Part shown: in pieces, positions 32,385 to 38,980 of the stretch
Layout: each line of letters starts with the position of its first letter
How positions within the stretch are numbered: position 1 is the stretch's first letter
From: Bacteroidota bacterium
Lineage (GTDB): Bacteria; Bacteroidota; Bacteroidia; Bacteroidales; Prolixibacteraceae
Reading direction: 5' to 3'
DNA length: 38,980 nt
Assembly: GCA_023412195.1 (NCBI GenBank)
Contig: JAEYNZ010000057.1
Coordinates: forward strand, 1-38,980
Notes under the pieces: model-generated
Databases searched by the model: none
Seen by the model: only the letters and a program-made list of their open reading frames with translations
Told to the model about the DNA's origin: nothing
Translations under genes and position numbers: made by a program

Positions 32385-33434
32385 ATGAAACGAGGCCTGC
32401 GGAATTTTTGGAAAATGCTTAAAACGGCTGCCATCAGGTGGAACGACCGTGACCCATGGAGAGAAAGTGCCATCATAGCCTATTATGCCATCTTTTCATT
32501 GCCCGGATTATTGCTTGTTATCATTACACTGGCGGGCTATTTTTTTGGAGAAAGCCAGATCAGCGACTACATTACTGAGCAGATTGCCGAAGAGATGGGT
32601 AAGGATACTGCCCGCCAGGTACAGTCGGTTGTTGATATGGCTTACGATGAAGACCAGTCACTGGTTGCCACAATCATTGGTATTGCAACCATTCTTTTCG
32701 GTGCTACAGGAGCCTTTTACCAGCTTCAAAAGTCACTTAACTTCATCTGGGATGTGAAGCCGGATGCCACCTCAGGAATCTGGAGTATCGTCAAAGCACG
32801 CCTGCTGTCATTTGGACTGATCATCACCATTGCATTCCTTCTGCTGATATCGCTTGTTGTTACAACCCTCATAGCAGCCCTGTCGAAATACCTTCAGGAA
32901 TACCTGCCCGATTACATCATGTACCTGTCGCATATACTGAATTTTATTATCTCCCTGGCAATTATTGCCTTTCTGTTTGCCATCATGTTTAAGTACCTGC
33001 CCGATGCCAAAATCAGGTGGAGAACTGTATGGATGGGATCCATCCTTACTTCATTGCTGTTTGCACTGGGTAAAACCGGATTGGGTATTTATTTCGGGCA
33101 GGCAAACCCGGAATCGGGCTATGGAGCTGCAGGCTTCATCATCCTCATCCTATTGTGGACCTCCTATTCTTCCATGATCGTATTCTTTGGCGCAGAATTT
33201 ACCCGTGCCTATTCCGACTATAAATACGGTGGGAGGGTGGAACCGGCAGAACATGCCACCAAAGATAAAAAGGCAGAAATTGTAAAGAAACTTGAAGAGA
33301 GAGAAAAAAAAGAAAAGGAACAGACGCAGGCAAAGAGCACAGACCACTCTGCAAAGAGCGAAGAGCCAAGAGCAGAGGGCAAAAAAGTTAGTGGTGAAAG
33401 AGCACAGGAAAGAGGAAGCAGAAACCCCGATTAA
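32385..33434 (+). CDS. YihY/UPF0761 (BrkB) family inner membrane protein, copy 2, with extended charged tail
   Basis: Start at the ATG at 32385 (MKRGLRNFWKMLKTAAIRWNDRDP). It is a 349-residue protein very similar to copy 1 over the six-helix core (ESAIIAYYAIFSLPGLLLVIITLAGYFFGE and GAEFTRAYSDYKYGG). The C-terminal tail after KDKKAEIVKKLEEREKKEKEQ is about 40 residues of Lys, Glu, Arg, Ser and Gln. It is coded by the same kind of purine-rich repeat that lies non-coding behind both genes, so it looks like a tail recruited from intergenic sequence. Confidence 0.9.
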   Translation: MKRGLRNFWKMLKTAAIRWNDRDPWRESAIIAYYAIFSLPGLLLVIITLAGYFFGESQISDYITEQIAEEMGKDTARQVQSVVDMAYDEDQSLVATIIGIATILFGATGAFYQLQKSLNFIWDVKPDATSGIWSIVKARLLSFGLIITIAFLLLISLVVTTLIAALSKYLQEYLPDYIMYLSHILNFIISLAIIAFLFAIMFKYLPDAKIRWRTVWMGSILTSLLFALGKTGLGIYFGQANPESGYGAAGFIILILLWTSYSSMIVFFGAEFTRAYSDYKYGGRVEPAEHATKDKKAEIVKKLEEREKKEKEQTQAKSTDHSAKSEEPRAEGKKVSGERAQERGSRNPD

Positions 33435-33560
33435 GAGACCGGGAGACATAGCGACAATGGCAAAAGAGAATAGGGCGAAGAGCCCAGCGCAAAGAATGCA
33501 GTGCAGAGGGCATTGGGAAAAGAGCACAGGAAAGTGTGATTAAGAGACCGGGAGACCATG
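33290..33560 (+). repeat. Purine-rich degenerate repeat spanning a gene end
   Basis: A stretch of A and G with units such as agagc(g/a)aagagc. Two longer copies can be seen: gattaagagaccgggagac at 33429-33447 and 33538-33556, and agagcacaggaaag at 33398-33411 and again at about 33520-33533. The stop codon of the second YihY gene lies inside the first of these units. Confidence 0.6.
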
Positions 33561-33696
33561 GCTAAGCGAGGGCAACAACGAATGTAGTTTTATCTCCTTA
33601 GTCCCAGGAGTCCCCACAATGCACAGGGCACAGCCCAGATTTCAAAGACAATCTCTTTCGTGGATTCTATGAAATTCACGGATAAAAATTCTTCTC

Positions 33697-34806
33697 TTAA
33701 AACCTCTCATTTACAACATTGCTGTATATTGAGCCAAAAGTGAACCTGATGCCCATTTCACCCCTGAACTCATAATCTGTGGCAAGCTTTCTGCGCTGCA
33801 ACAGCAGATCCTCAAGTGAAATATCTCCCTGTGGCAGATAAAGCTGATCATGCACCATTTCTGCCTGTAATTCCCAGTAAACCGATAATGCCTTTGAAAG
33901 CCTGACCGAGACATTTGAATCCAGAATAAGCCTGTTCTTCGAAAAATCGTGGAAATAATGCCTGCCTTCCAGGCTCGACTCAATGTTACCCCAGGGTTGA
34001 ACCATCCTCAGGTTCAGGCTCAGTGACTCATGGTACATTGTTTCATGAAGCTTGTTGTAAATGGTGATTTCATTGTAATCATACAAATTTACGCCAGCGG
34101 TGTAGCGGAAAGTAAATACCTTGCGATTACTGATATCCCAGGGGAAAATGTTGTATTCAATTCCGGCATCGGCATATATCATGTTTTTGATGTTAAGATA
34201 GGTCTGGGAATTGTAACCTGTAAATACACCTGCCGACCAACGCGGACTCATACTTTTAATATAGTCACCACCTACCTCCGTTTCATATTGTGTGTTTGAA
34301 ATCTTCTCACCATCGTTGAAATAATTTTCACTGTAAATATTATATTCAATTTCGAAACGTGTCTTCCATGATTCAGTAACCTTCTCCACTTCAAATTCCG
34401 TATTCAGTGAAAACTCATTCTGATTGGCCTCCTTTTCGAAAGCTGACCCCCCCTCCAGGTTGAAGATCCACAGGTTCCACCTGTCTTTAAGTGCTGTGGC
34501 AACAAGGGAATTCTCACCTGGTGAGAGTTCTATGCTAACCGCCGGAAGTATGCCTGCAATTGAATAATACTGAAAAATACCTGCCTTAAGCAGTTGAAGC
34601 AGAAGCCTGCGGATGTCATCCTCAGAATCCGACTGTTCAGCAAAATATTCGTAATCGAAATTTCGCCCTTTCAATGAATTCGATCCTATAAAATTCAACA
34701 CATACCTCTGTCCACCGCTTCCTGTCCGTGATGAACTGGAAAGAATGTGTACCTCTGCAGCCTTTGGGTCACGCACAAAAGAAATAAACGGAAGTTCCTG
34801 CCGCAC
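33697..34806 (-). pseudogene. Outer-membrane beta-barrel protein gene with a damaged 5' end
   Basis: The intact frame covers 369 codons from GTG at 34806 and ends in a C-terminal Phe, typical of outer-membrane barrels. Much of residues 120-360 is alternating amphipathic strands with aromatic girdles. The N-terminal family block continues upstream of the GTG (FLDCHDCDFTFV joins RQELPFISFVRDPKAAEVHIL) until a TGA at 34846-34848. Removing one T from the T6 run (34837-34842) would turn EFFLDC into VFLDC and open about a dozen more codons. No signal peptide was found in any frame. Either a sequence error or a recent frameshift is likely. Confidence 0.65.
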
Positions 34807-35040
34807 AAACGTAAAGTCGCAATCATGACAATCAAGAAAAAACTCTCAACCAATTTTTACCGCCATTTAATCCTCCAATTCATAAAAAGGTCCAGCTTCA
34901 GGCACAGACCTTTAATGCAGCCCTGCCTGATGAGGAACATACTATAAATTACAGCCAGGAATATCTTGCCTGTATACCGGCCAGGCAGGTAGTTCTTTTT
35001 CCAAAATTCGTTATACATAACCCGAAATTCTCAACTCACA

Positions 35041-35071
35041 CTTGCAGCTTGCATGTTCATCTTGTAGCTTA
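35041..35071. repeat. Degenerate AGCTTGCA-type intergenic repeat
   Basis: Successive cttgcagcttgcat / cttgtagctt units before the AI-2E family gene. Related units occur at 32305-32327 and 36183-36216, all outside genes. Confidence 0.45.
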
Positions 35072-35107
35072 AATTTACGTATCTTTATCTGCATCATTTG
35101 GATATTC

Positions 35108-36181
35108 ATGGAACAAAGAACTATTTCAGTATACCGGCTGGCTCATATCTTGATTATCATTGTACTGGGCTATGCTATCTTAACCAACGGACAGTTTTTT
35201 CTGGTGCCCCTTATCTTTTCTGTCCTGCTGGCGATCATGCTTCAGCCTGTCAGTAAATTCTTTGAAAAGCTTGTAAGATACAGGGCACTGGCTTCGCTTT
35301 TAACCGTTTTAACAGTCCTCGTAGGACTGGGCATCATTATTACCCTGATTTCAGTTCAAATTACTGCCATCGTTAACGACCTGGATAATGTAACAGGCCA
35401 AATCACCCAGGGACTGAATAAAATCCTTGACTGGCTGAATGAAAATCTTAACATGAAGGAATCAGACATCAGGGAAAGTTTTCCAAACCTTACCCAAAGT
35501 GCAGTAGGATTCGTACAAAAAGGCATTTCATCTGTCACTGGCTTTGTATTTAACCTGTTTTTTGTCCTGCTGCTGGTGTTCTTTCTGCTCTGGTACCAAC
35601 ACAATTTCAAGAGACTTATATTATCTCAGGCCAATAAAGATAAACCGGGCAATCTGGAAAATATCCTCAACCAGATCCAGGAAACCATGAGAAAATACCT
35701 TTACGGACTGCTTACCGTAATTGCCATCCTTGCTGTGCTGAACAGTACAGGTCTTCTGATCATAGGCATTAAATATGCCATATTTTGGGGAGTACTGGCA
35801 GCTTTCCTTGCTATCATTCCTTACATTGGTACAACACTTGGCGGAACATTACCCTTTCTGTATGCAGTAGCCACATCAGAAAACTGGTGGCCACCCCTGG
35901 CAGTGGTTGGAATGTATGTAATCATCCAGCAACTTGAAGGCAATATCATCACTCCGAAAGTAGTAGGCAAAAGCGTTTCCATCAATCCGCTGATCGCGCT
36001 GCTGTCGATCATCCTTGGAGGATACATTTGGGGAATTGCAGGAATTATACTGGCAATACCCATTGTAGGGGTGATAAAAATCCTGCTCGACCAAAATCGG
36101 CATACCCGTCCCATAGGGTTCCTGCTCGGCAATCAGATGAGTAGCAAGGGAGATGAATTTTGGGAGGAGATGGAGGAATAA
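35108..36181 (+). CDS. AI-2E family (PerM/UPF0118) transporter
   Basis: Start chosen at ATG 35108 (MEQRTISVYRLAHILIIIVLG), since residues read upstream are Cys-rich and unlike the family. It is a 357-residue inner membrane protein with about eight helices, a soluble stretch near residues 90-165 and the conserved block GVLAAFLAIIPYIGTTLGGTLPFL followed by NIITPKVVGKSVSINPLIALLSIILGGYIWGIAGIILAIPI. Family members export autoinducer-2 or act as Na+/H+ antiporters, so the substrate here is open. Confidence 0.93.
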   Translation: MEQRTISVYRLAHILIIIVLGYAILTNGQFFLVPLIFSVLLAIMLQPVSKFFEKLVRYRALASLLTVLTVLVGLGIIITLISVQITAIVNDLDNVTGQITQGLNKILDWLNENLNMKESDIRESFPNLTQSAVGFVQKGISSVTGFVFNLFFVLLLVFFLLWYQHNFKRLILSQANKDKPGNLENILNQIQETMRKYLYGLLTVIAILAVLNSTGLLIIGIKYAIFWGVLAAFLAIIPYIGTTLGGTLPFLYAVATSENWWPPLAVVGMYVIIQQLEGNIITPKVVGKSVSINPLIALLSIILGGYIWGIAGIILAIPIVGVIKILLDQNRHTRPIGFLLGNQMSSKGDEFWEEMEE

Positions 36182-36182
36182 A

Positions 36183-36216
36183 AAGCTTCAGGCTAAAAGC
36201 TGTAAGCCGCAAGCTT
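36183..36216 (+). terminator. Hairpin after the AI-2E family gene
   Basis: Arms AAGCTTCAGGCT and AGCCGCAAGCTT pair over 12 positions with two mismatches around a 10-base loop, immediately after the stop codon. It lacks a T-run and belongs to the AGCTTGCA-type repeat family, so a terminator role is uncertain. Confidence 0.35.
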
Positions 36217-36449
36217 CACGCACGAAACCAGTTTCAGGAGGGGCCACAAGTATACCGCTGCCCCAGGCTAATCTGAAGTTGGCAGTGGTTAACAATAGCC
36301 GGCCGGCCTGCAGCCTTCTGAAGGAAACATGGAAAACGATGATTCCTCCGATGCCTTAACGTGTTCCTGAACCTGAACTGTGCCTGCCGGTGCAACATTT
36401 AATCATTCAAACACTCAAACCCTCCTGTCAGCAGGCATTCAAACTCCAG

Positions 36450-37814
36450 TTACTCCACCCTTCGTGCATACAAATCCCGTACGCTCAGCAGCACAAGATT
36501 CAGTCCTGTGGGTTTATTGTCATTGTCAGCATGAAACTTAACGCGTATATCGATACCCGGCATTACAAACTCCGATTCGCCGACAGGCTCCAGGGGTGCC
36601 GCACCAGTCTTATCGCGCACCATCAGCTGACCTTTTTCCACAAAAAACGAAATAGATGCACCCATGGCAGCAATCATTTCACCGGGGGCATTCTCAAAGG
36701 CATAGATACCCGCGAACCGCTGTAAGTCCTCTTCCGTGATTATAACTGTGGGCAAAACAGGTGCGCGGGGTTCAAGTTCCCCATCCCAGATCATATCAAC
36801 CAGCCGGTGAGCCAGTCTGCTTCCGTTGGACCAATCGGAATTCATCTGCATTTTCATATTTTGAAGCACAACCACTGTAATCTGCCTGTCGGGGAAATGG
36901 GCAAAATAACAATTAAAACCGTCGATGTCGCCACCATGCGAAGCCTCACGCCACCCCCTGTAAGTACGGGTCATGCAGCCAAGGCCATAGGATGAGGTAC
37001 TGCCATCGTTCAGGGTGAAAGGCTGCATCGATGTTGCCACAAGCTGTGACGGCAATACCTGGTTCTGCGACAGCTCCCGTGCAAAACGGACCAGGTCGGC
37101 CGCTGATGAATACAGGCCCCCTGCCCCACCTGCTCCCTCAATATCAGTTATGCCGGTATTCACTATCTGTCCGTTCAGCATTTCATAACCGGCAGCCCTC
37201 CCGGGAATGATTTCACGGTAGTGATCATAACCTGAATGGTGCATTTCCAAAGGTGAAAAAATATGGTCGTGCAGGTACTTTTCATATGTACTGCCTGAAA
37301 CTTTCTCAATAAGCCTTCCAAGCAGGATGTAGCCATAGTTGCTGTAGTTCATTTTCTCTCCCGGAACAAACTCAGGCTCGCTTGTGTCAGGTACCAGTCC
37401 GGATGTATGGCTTAAAAGGTGAGCCAATGTAATCCTTTCATCCATCGCAACATCAGGAAACCATTTGCTTGCCTTGTCATTCAGGCTTAATTTTCCTGAA
37501 TCCGCCAGCTGAAGGACTGCGAGGGCGGTAAAAGTTTTTGTAAGCGATCCTATGCGGTAACAGCCATCCATAGAGTTTGGAATGGCCCACTCCACCTGTG
37601 CAAACCCGTACGAGCCGGAATAAATGAGTTCACCCTGATCAACCACTGCCACCACCCCACCCGCACCATCCTGCGGAAAAGAAGCCAGCAGACTGTCGAT
37701 ACGGCTTTTAACAGATAGATCCAGCTTCTTAACTCCTTCATGGGATAAAGCTGCAGGTACAAATAAAGTTGTGGCAAACAGGAGGGATACAAGTAAGGTC
37801 AATTTTTGTTTCAT
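36450..37814 (-). CDS. Secreted serine hydrolase of the beta-lactamase/PBP (class C-like) family
   Basis: A 454-residue protein with a Sec signal (MKQKLTLLVSLLFATTLFVPAALS). The penicillin-binding motifs are complete: SxxK at Ser 90-Lys 93 (GSLTKTF), YxN at Tyr 157 (NYSNYGYIL), and HGG at 293-295 (ASHGGDIDGF) in place of KTG. A C-terminal beta domain of about 90 residues follows, as in many esterase or D-aminopeptidase-like members. This family includes AmpC, DD-peptidases and EstB-type esterases. Actual beta-lactam hydrolysis cannot be claimed. It is monocistronic. Confidence 0.92.
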   Translation of the reverse strand: MKQKLTLLVSLLFATTLFVPAALSHEGVKKLDLSVKSRIDSLLASFPQDGAGGVVAVVDQGELIYSGSYGFAQVEWAIPNSMDGCYRIGSLTKTFTALAVLQLADSGKLSLNDKASKWFPDVAMDERITLAHLLSHTSGLVPDTSEPEFVPGEKMNYSNYGYILLGRLIEKVSGSTYEKYLHDHIFSPLEMHHSGYDHYREIIPGRAAGYEMLNGQIVNTGITDIEGAGGAGGLYSSAADLVRFARELSQNQVLPSQLVATSMQPFTLNDGSTSSYGLGCMTRTYRGWREASHGGDIDGFNCYFAHFPDRQITVVVLQNMKMQMNSDWSNGSRLAHRLVDMIWDGELEPRAPVLPTVIITEEDLQRFAGIYAFENAPGEMIAAMGASISFFVEKGQLMVRDKTGAAPLEPVGESEFVMPGIDIRVKFHADNDNKPTGLNLVLLSVRDLYARRVE

Positions 37815-37860
37815 GGCAAATATTTTGGTAATTGGACGCAGGAAGAAAAATTAGGTTACA

Positions 37861-38326
37861 ATGACCGGGTGACGATTCTTTAGGTGGGATATGCCAATTG
37901 GTATGAAGGTGTATTTAACAAAGGTTTCTTTTAGTCACCCGGGCAACTGCTGAAAATTGACCGGGTGACTATGCCGCCATGAAAAAGACACCACGCAATA
38001 TGTTGCAGCTGTTCAAAGAATTCGCCCTTCTGGTTTCTGGTCACCCGGGCAATAGGGTGCAGAGAAATTATTGCCCAAATGACGGTTCTATAGGGAACTA
38101 ATGCCAGTAATTTTATTGACCGGGTGACAATTCTTTAGGAAGATAATGCCAATTGGTATGATGGTGGATCTAACAAAAGTTTCTATTAGTCACCCGGTCA
38201 ACTGCTGAAAATTGACCGGGTGACTATGCCGCCATGAAAAAGCCACAACGCAAAATGTTACAGTTGCTCAAAGAATACGCCCTTCAGGCTTCTGTTCACC
38301 CGGGCAATAGGGTACAGAGAATTTTA
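37861..38326. repeat. Higher-order repeat unit, copy 1
   Basis: Contains segments in the order A-B-C-A'-B'. It aligns with 38327-38790 at an offset of 464-466 bases, with most bases identical. Segment C is a shortened A. Confidence 0.8.
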
Positions 38327-38790
38327 TTGCCCGGATGACGACTCTTTAGGTGGGATATGCCATTTGGTATGATGGTGGATTTAACAAAGGTTTCTTTTAG
38401 TCACCCGGTCAACTGCTGAAATTGACCGGGTGTCTATGCCGCCATGAAAAAGCCACAACGCAATATGTTGCAGCTGTTCAAAGAATACGCCCTTCAGGCT
38501 TCTGGTCACCCGGGCAATAGGGTACAGAGAAATTTATTACCCGGATGACGGTTCTATAGGGAACTAATGCCAGTAAATTTATTGACCGGGTGACAATTCT
38601 TTAGGAAGATAATGCCAGTTGATTAGATGGCGGATCTAACAAAAGTTTTTTTAGTCACCCGGTCAACTGCTGAAATTGACCGGGTGACTATGTCTGCAAT
38701 ATAAAAGTCCATCCGCACAGTGAGGTAGTTGTTAAAAGATGATGCCCTTCAGTTTGCAGTCACCCGGGCAATATGGTAGTGGGTTCAGTA
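38327..38790. repeat. Higher-order repeat unit, copy 2
   Basis: Second copy of the A-B-C-A'-B' unit. Its last B segment (38689-38758) has diverged strongly from the other three B copies, while the flanking 13-base cores remain intact. A further A-type segment follows (38791-38878). Confidence 0.8.
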
Positions 38791-38880
38791 TTGACCGGGT
38801 GACGTTCTGTTACAAACTTCACTGCCAATTGAATAGCAGGTGGTTCTAAGGGTGGTTTTCTTTTAGTCACCCGGTCAATC

Positions 38881-38980
38881 TCAGCGGATCTCAACCACCG
38901 CACCGTTTGGGGGGTTCCAGATGTCGATATTAGAAGGAATGACAAACACACTGTCGTTGTGGACCGGAGAAACCAATTCA
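38881..38980 (-). CDS. 3' end of an unidentified protein gene (runs off the window)
   Basis: On the minus strand an open frame enters at 38980 and stops at TGA 38883-38881. The 32 visible C-terminal residues (ELVSPVHNDSVFVIPSN, then IDIWNPPNGAVVEIR) have normal coding composition. I cannot name the family from so short a tail. Its transcript would run straight into the hairpin array. Confidence 0.65.
   Translation of the reverse strand, partial: ELVSPVHNDSVFVIPSNIDIWNPPNGAVVEIR

Larger units (their letters stand above)
37861..38878. repeat. Tandem array of 13-base inverted repeats forming eight hairpins
   Basis: The core TTGACCGGGTGAC and its reverse complement GTCACCCGG(T/G)CAA recur twenty times. 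Adjacent facing pairs give stems of up to 13 bp: 37934-37969, 38040-38083, 38189-38224, 38295-38339, 38400-38434, 38505-38549, 38654-38688 and 38759-38803. Loops alternate between CTGCTGAAA(A) and an 18-19-base TAGGGTACAGAGAAATTTA-like sequence. Unpaired cores stand at 37861, 38116, 38582 and 38866. The segments between hairpins are repeated too (types A about 60 and B about 70 bases), so this is no CRISPR. The array ends 2 bases before the stop of the partial gene at 38881. Confidence 0.9.
37815..38880. other. Gene-free region occupied by the tandem hairpin array
   Basis: Beyond 45 bases of leader for the hydrolase gene, the whole of this 1066-base stretch is the repeat array described separately. 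No open frame with coding character was found on either strand. Short frames exist but are not conserved among the copies. Confidence 0.7.

Noticed and set aside
35042..35107. Upstream extension of the AI-2E family protein
   Set aside because: It is Cys-rich and coded by the AGCTTGCA repeat; the ATG at 35108 gives the usual N-terminus.
37979..38548. Small ORFs of 34-40 codons in the B segments (for example 38234-38338 and 38444-38548, starting MKKPQR)
   Set aside because: Copies differ by more replacement than silent changes, the third copy (37979-38101) ends elsewhere, the fourth is destroyed, and the frame merely runs through the hairpin arms.
37861..38878. CRISPR array
   Set aside because: The segments between the repeats are themselves repeated, the repeats are in both orientations, and no cas genes are present.
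37861..38878. Integron attC cassette array
   Set aside because: No GTTRRRY/RYYYAAC core sites, no integrase and no cassette open frames.
38760..38951. Minus-strand open frame of 63 codons overlapping the end of the array
   Set aside because: It crosses the array cores and is out of frame with the better-supported partial gene ending at 38881.

Overview
The window looks like chromosome from a Bacteroidota bacterium, probably Bacteroidales-like. The signs are moderate AT-richness, start codons mostly without Shine-Dalgarno sequences, several promoter elements of the TTG-N19/20-TAnnTTTG type, a membrane-anchored AraC regulator, RRNFI twin-arginine signals on sugar oxidoreductases and isomerases, and a GH16 enzyme beside lipoproteins. 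No rRNA, tRNA, transposase, phage gene or CRISPR array was seen.

Layout. 1-3789 (+): 3' end of a phosphate operon (pstB, phoU, PhoB-like regulator, PhoR-like kinase). 4328-10777 (-): a universal stress protein followed by a complete Mrp cation/proton antiporter operon, mrpA to mrpG. 10945-13710 (+): PEP carboxylase, whose 3' end overlaps a convergent membrane AraC regulator (13648-14850, -). 15149-20231: two xylose-isomerase-like TIM barrels and two Gfo/Idh/MocA oxidoreductases, probably a keto-sugar or sugar-acid module with two Tat-exported members. 20691-22850 (+): large-subunit KatE-type catalase. 23101-25792: a secreted GH16 glucanase-like enzyme (-) between two paralogous lipoproteins (+). 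25838-27001 (-): queuosine precursor transporter and QueF, with what I read as a preQ1-I riboswitch in the leader. 27172-30836 (-): an operon of OmpR-family regulator, histidine kinase, YgiW-like OB-fold protein and PepSY-like/SdiA-regulated protein. The regulator promoter and an internal promoter before ygiW share the same arrangement of 11-bp-phased repeats. 31084-33434 (+): tandem YihY paralogues followed by purine-rich low-complexity repeats. 33697-34806 (-): an outer-membrane beta-barrel gene whose 5' end appears frameshifted. 35108-36181 (+): AI-2E/PerM family exporter. 36450-37814 (-): serine beta-lactamase-family hydrolase. 37861-38878: a gene-free array of thirteen-base inverted repeats forming eight tandem hairpins in a higher-order duplication of about 465 bp. 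38881-38980 (-): 3' end of a gene that runs out of the window.

The most unusual parts are the hairpin array at the right end, the preQ1-type leader, the matched repeat pairs in the two-component operon, and a plus-strand terminator at 15059-15086 that has no plus-strand gene close upstream. The protein-coding genes are otherwise recognisable housekeeping and carbohydrate or ion-homeostasis functions. No defence system was found.
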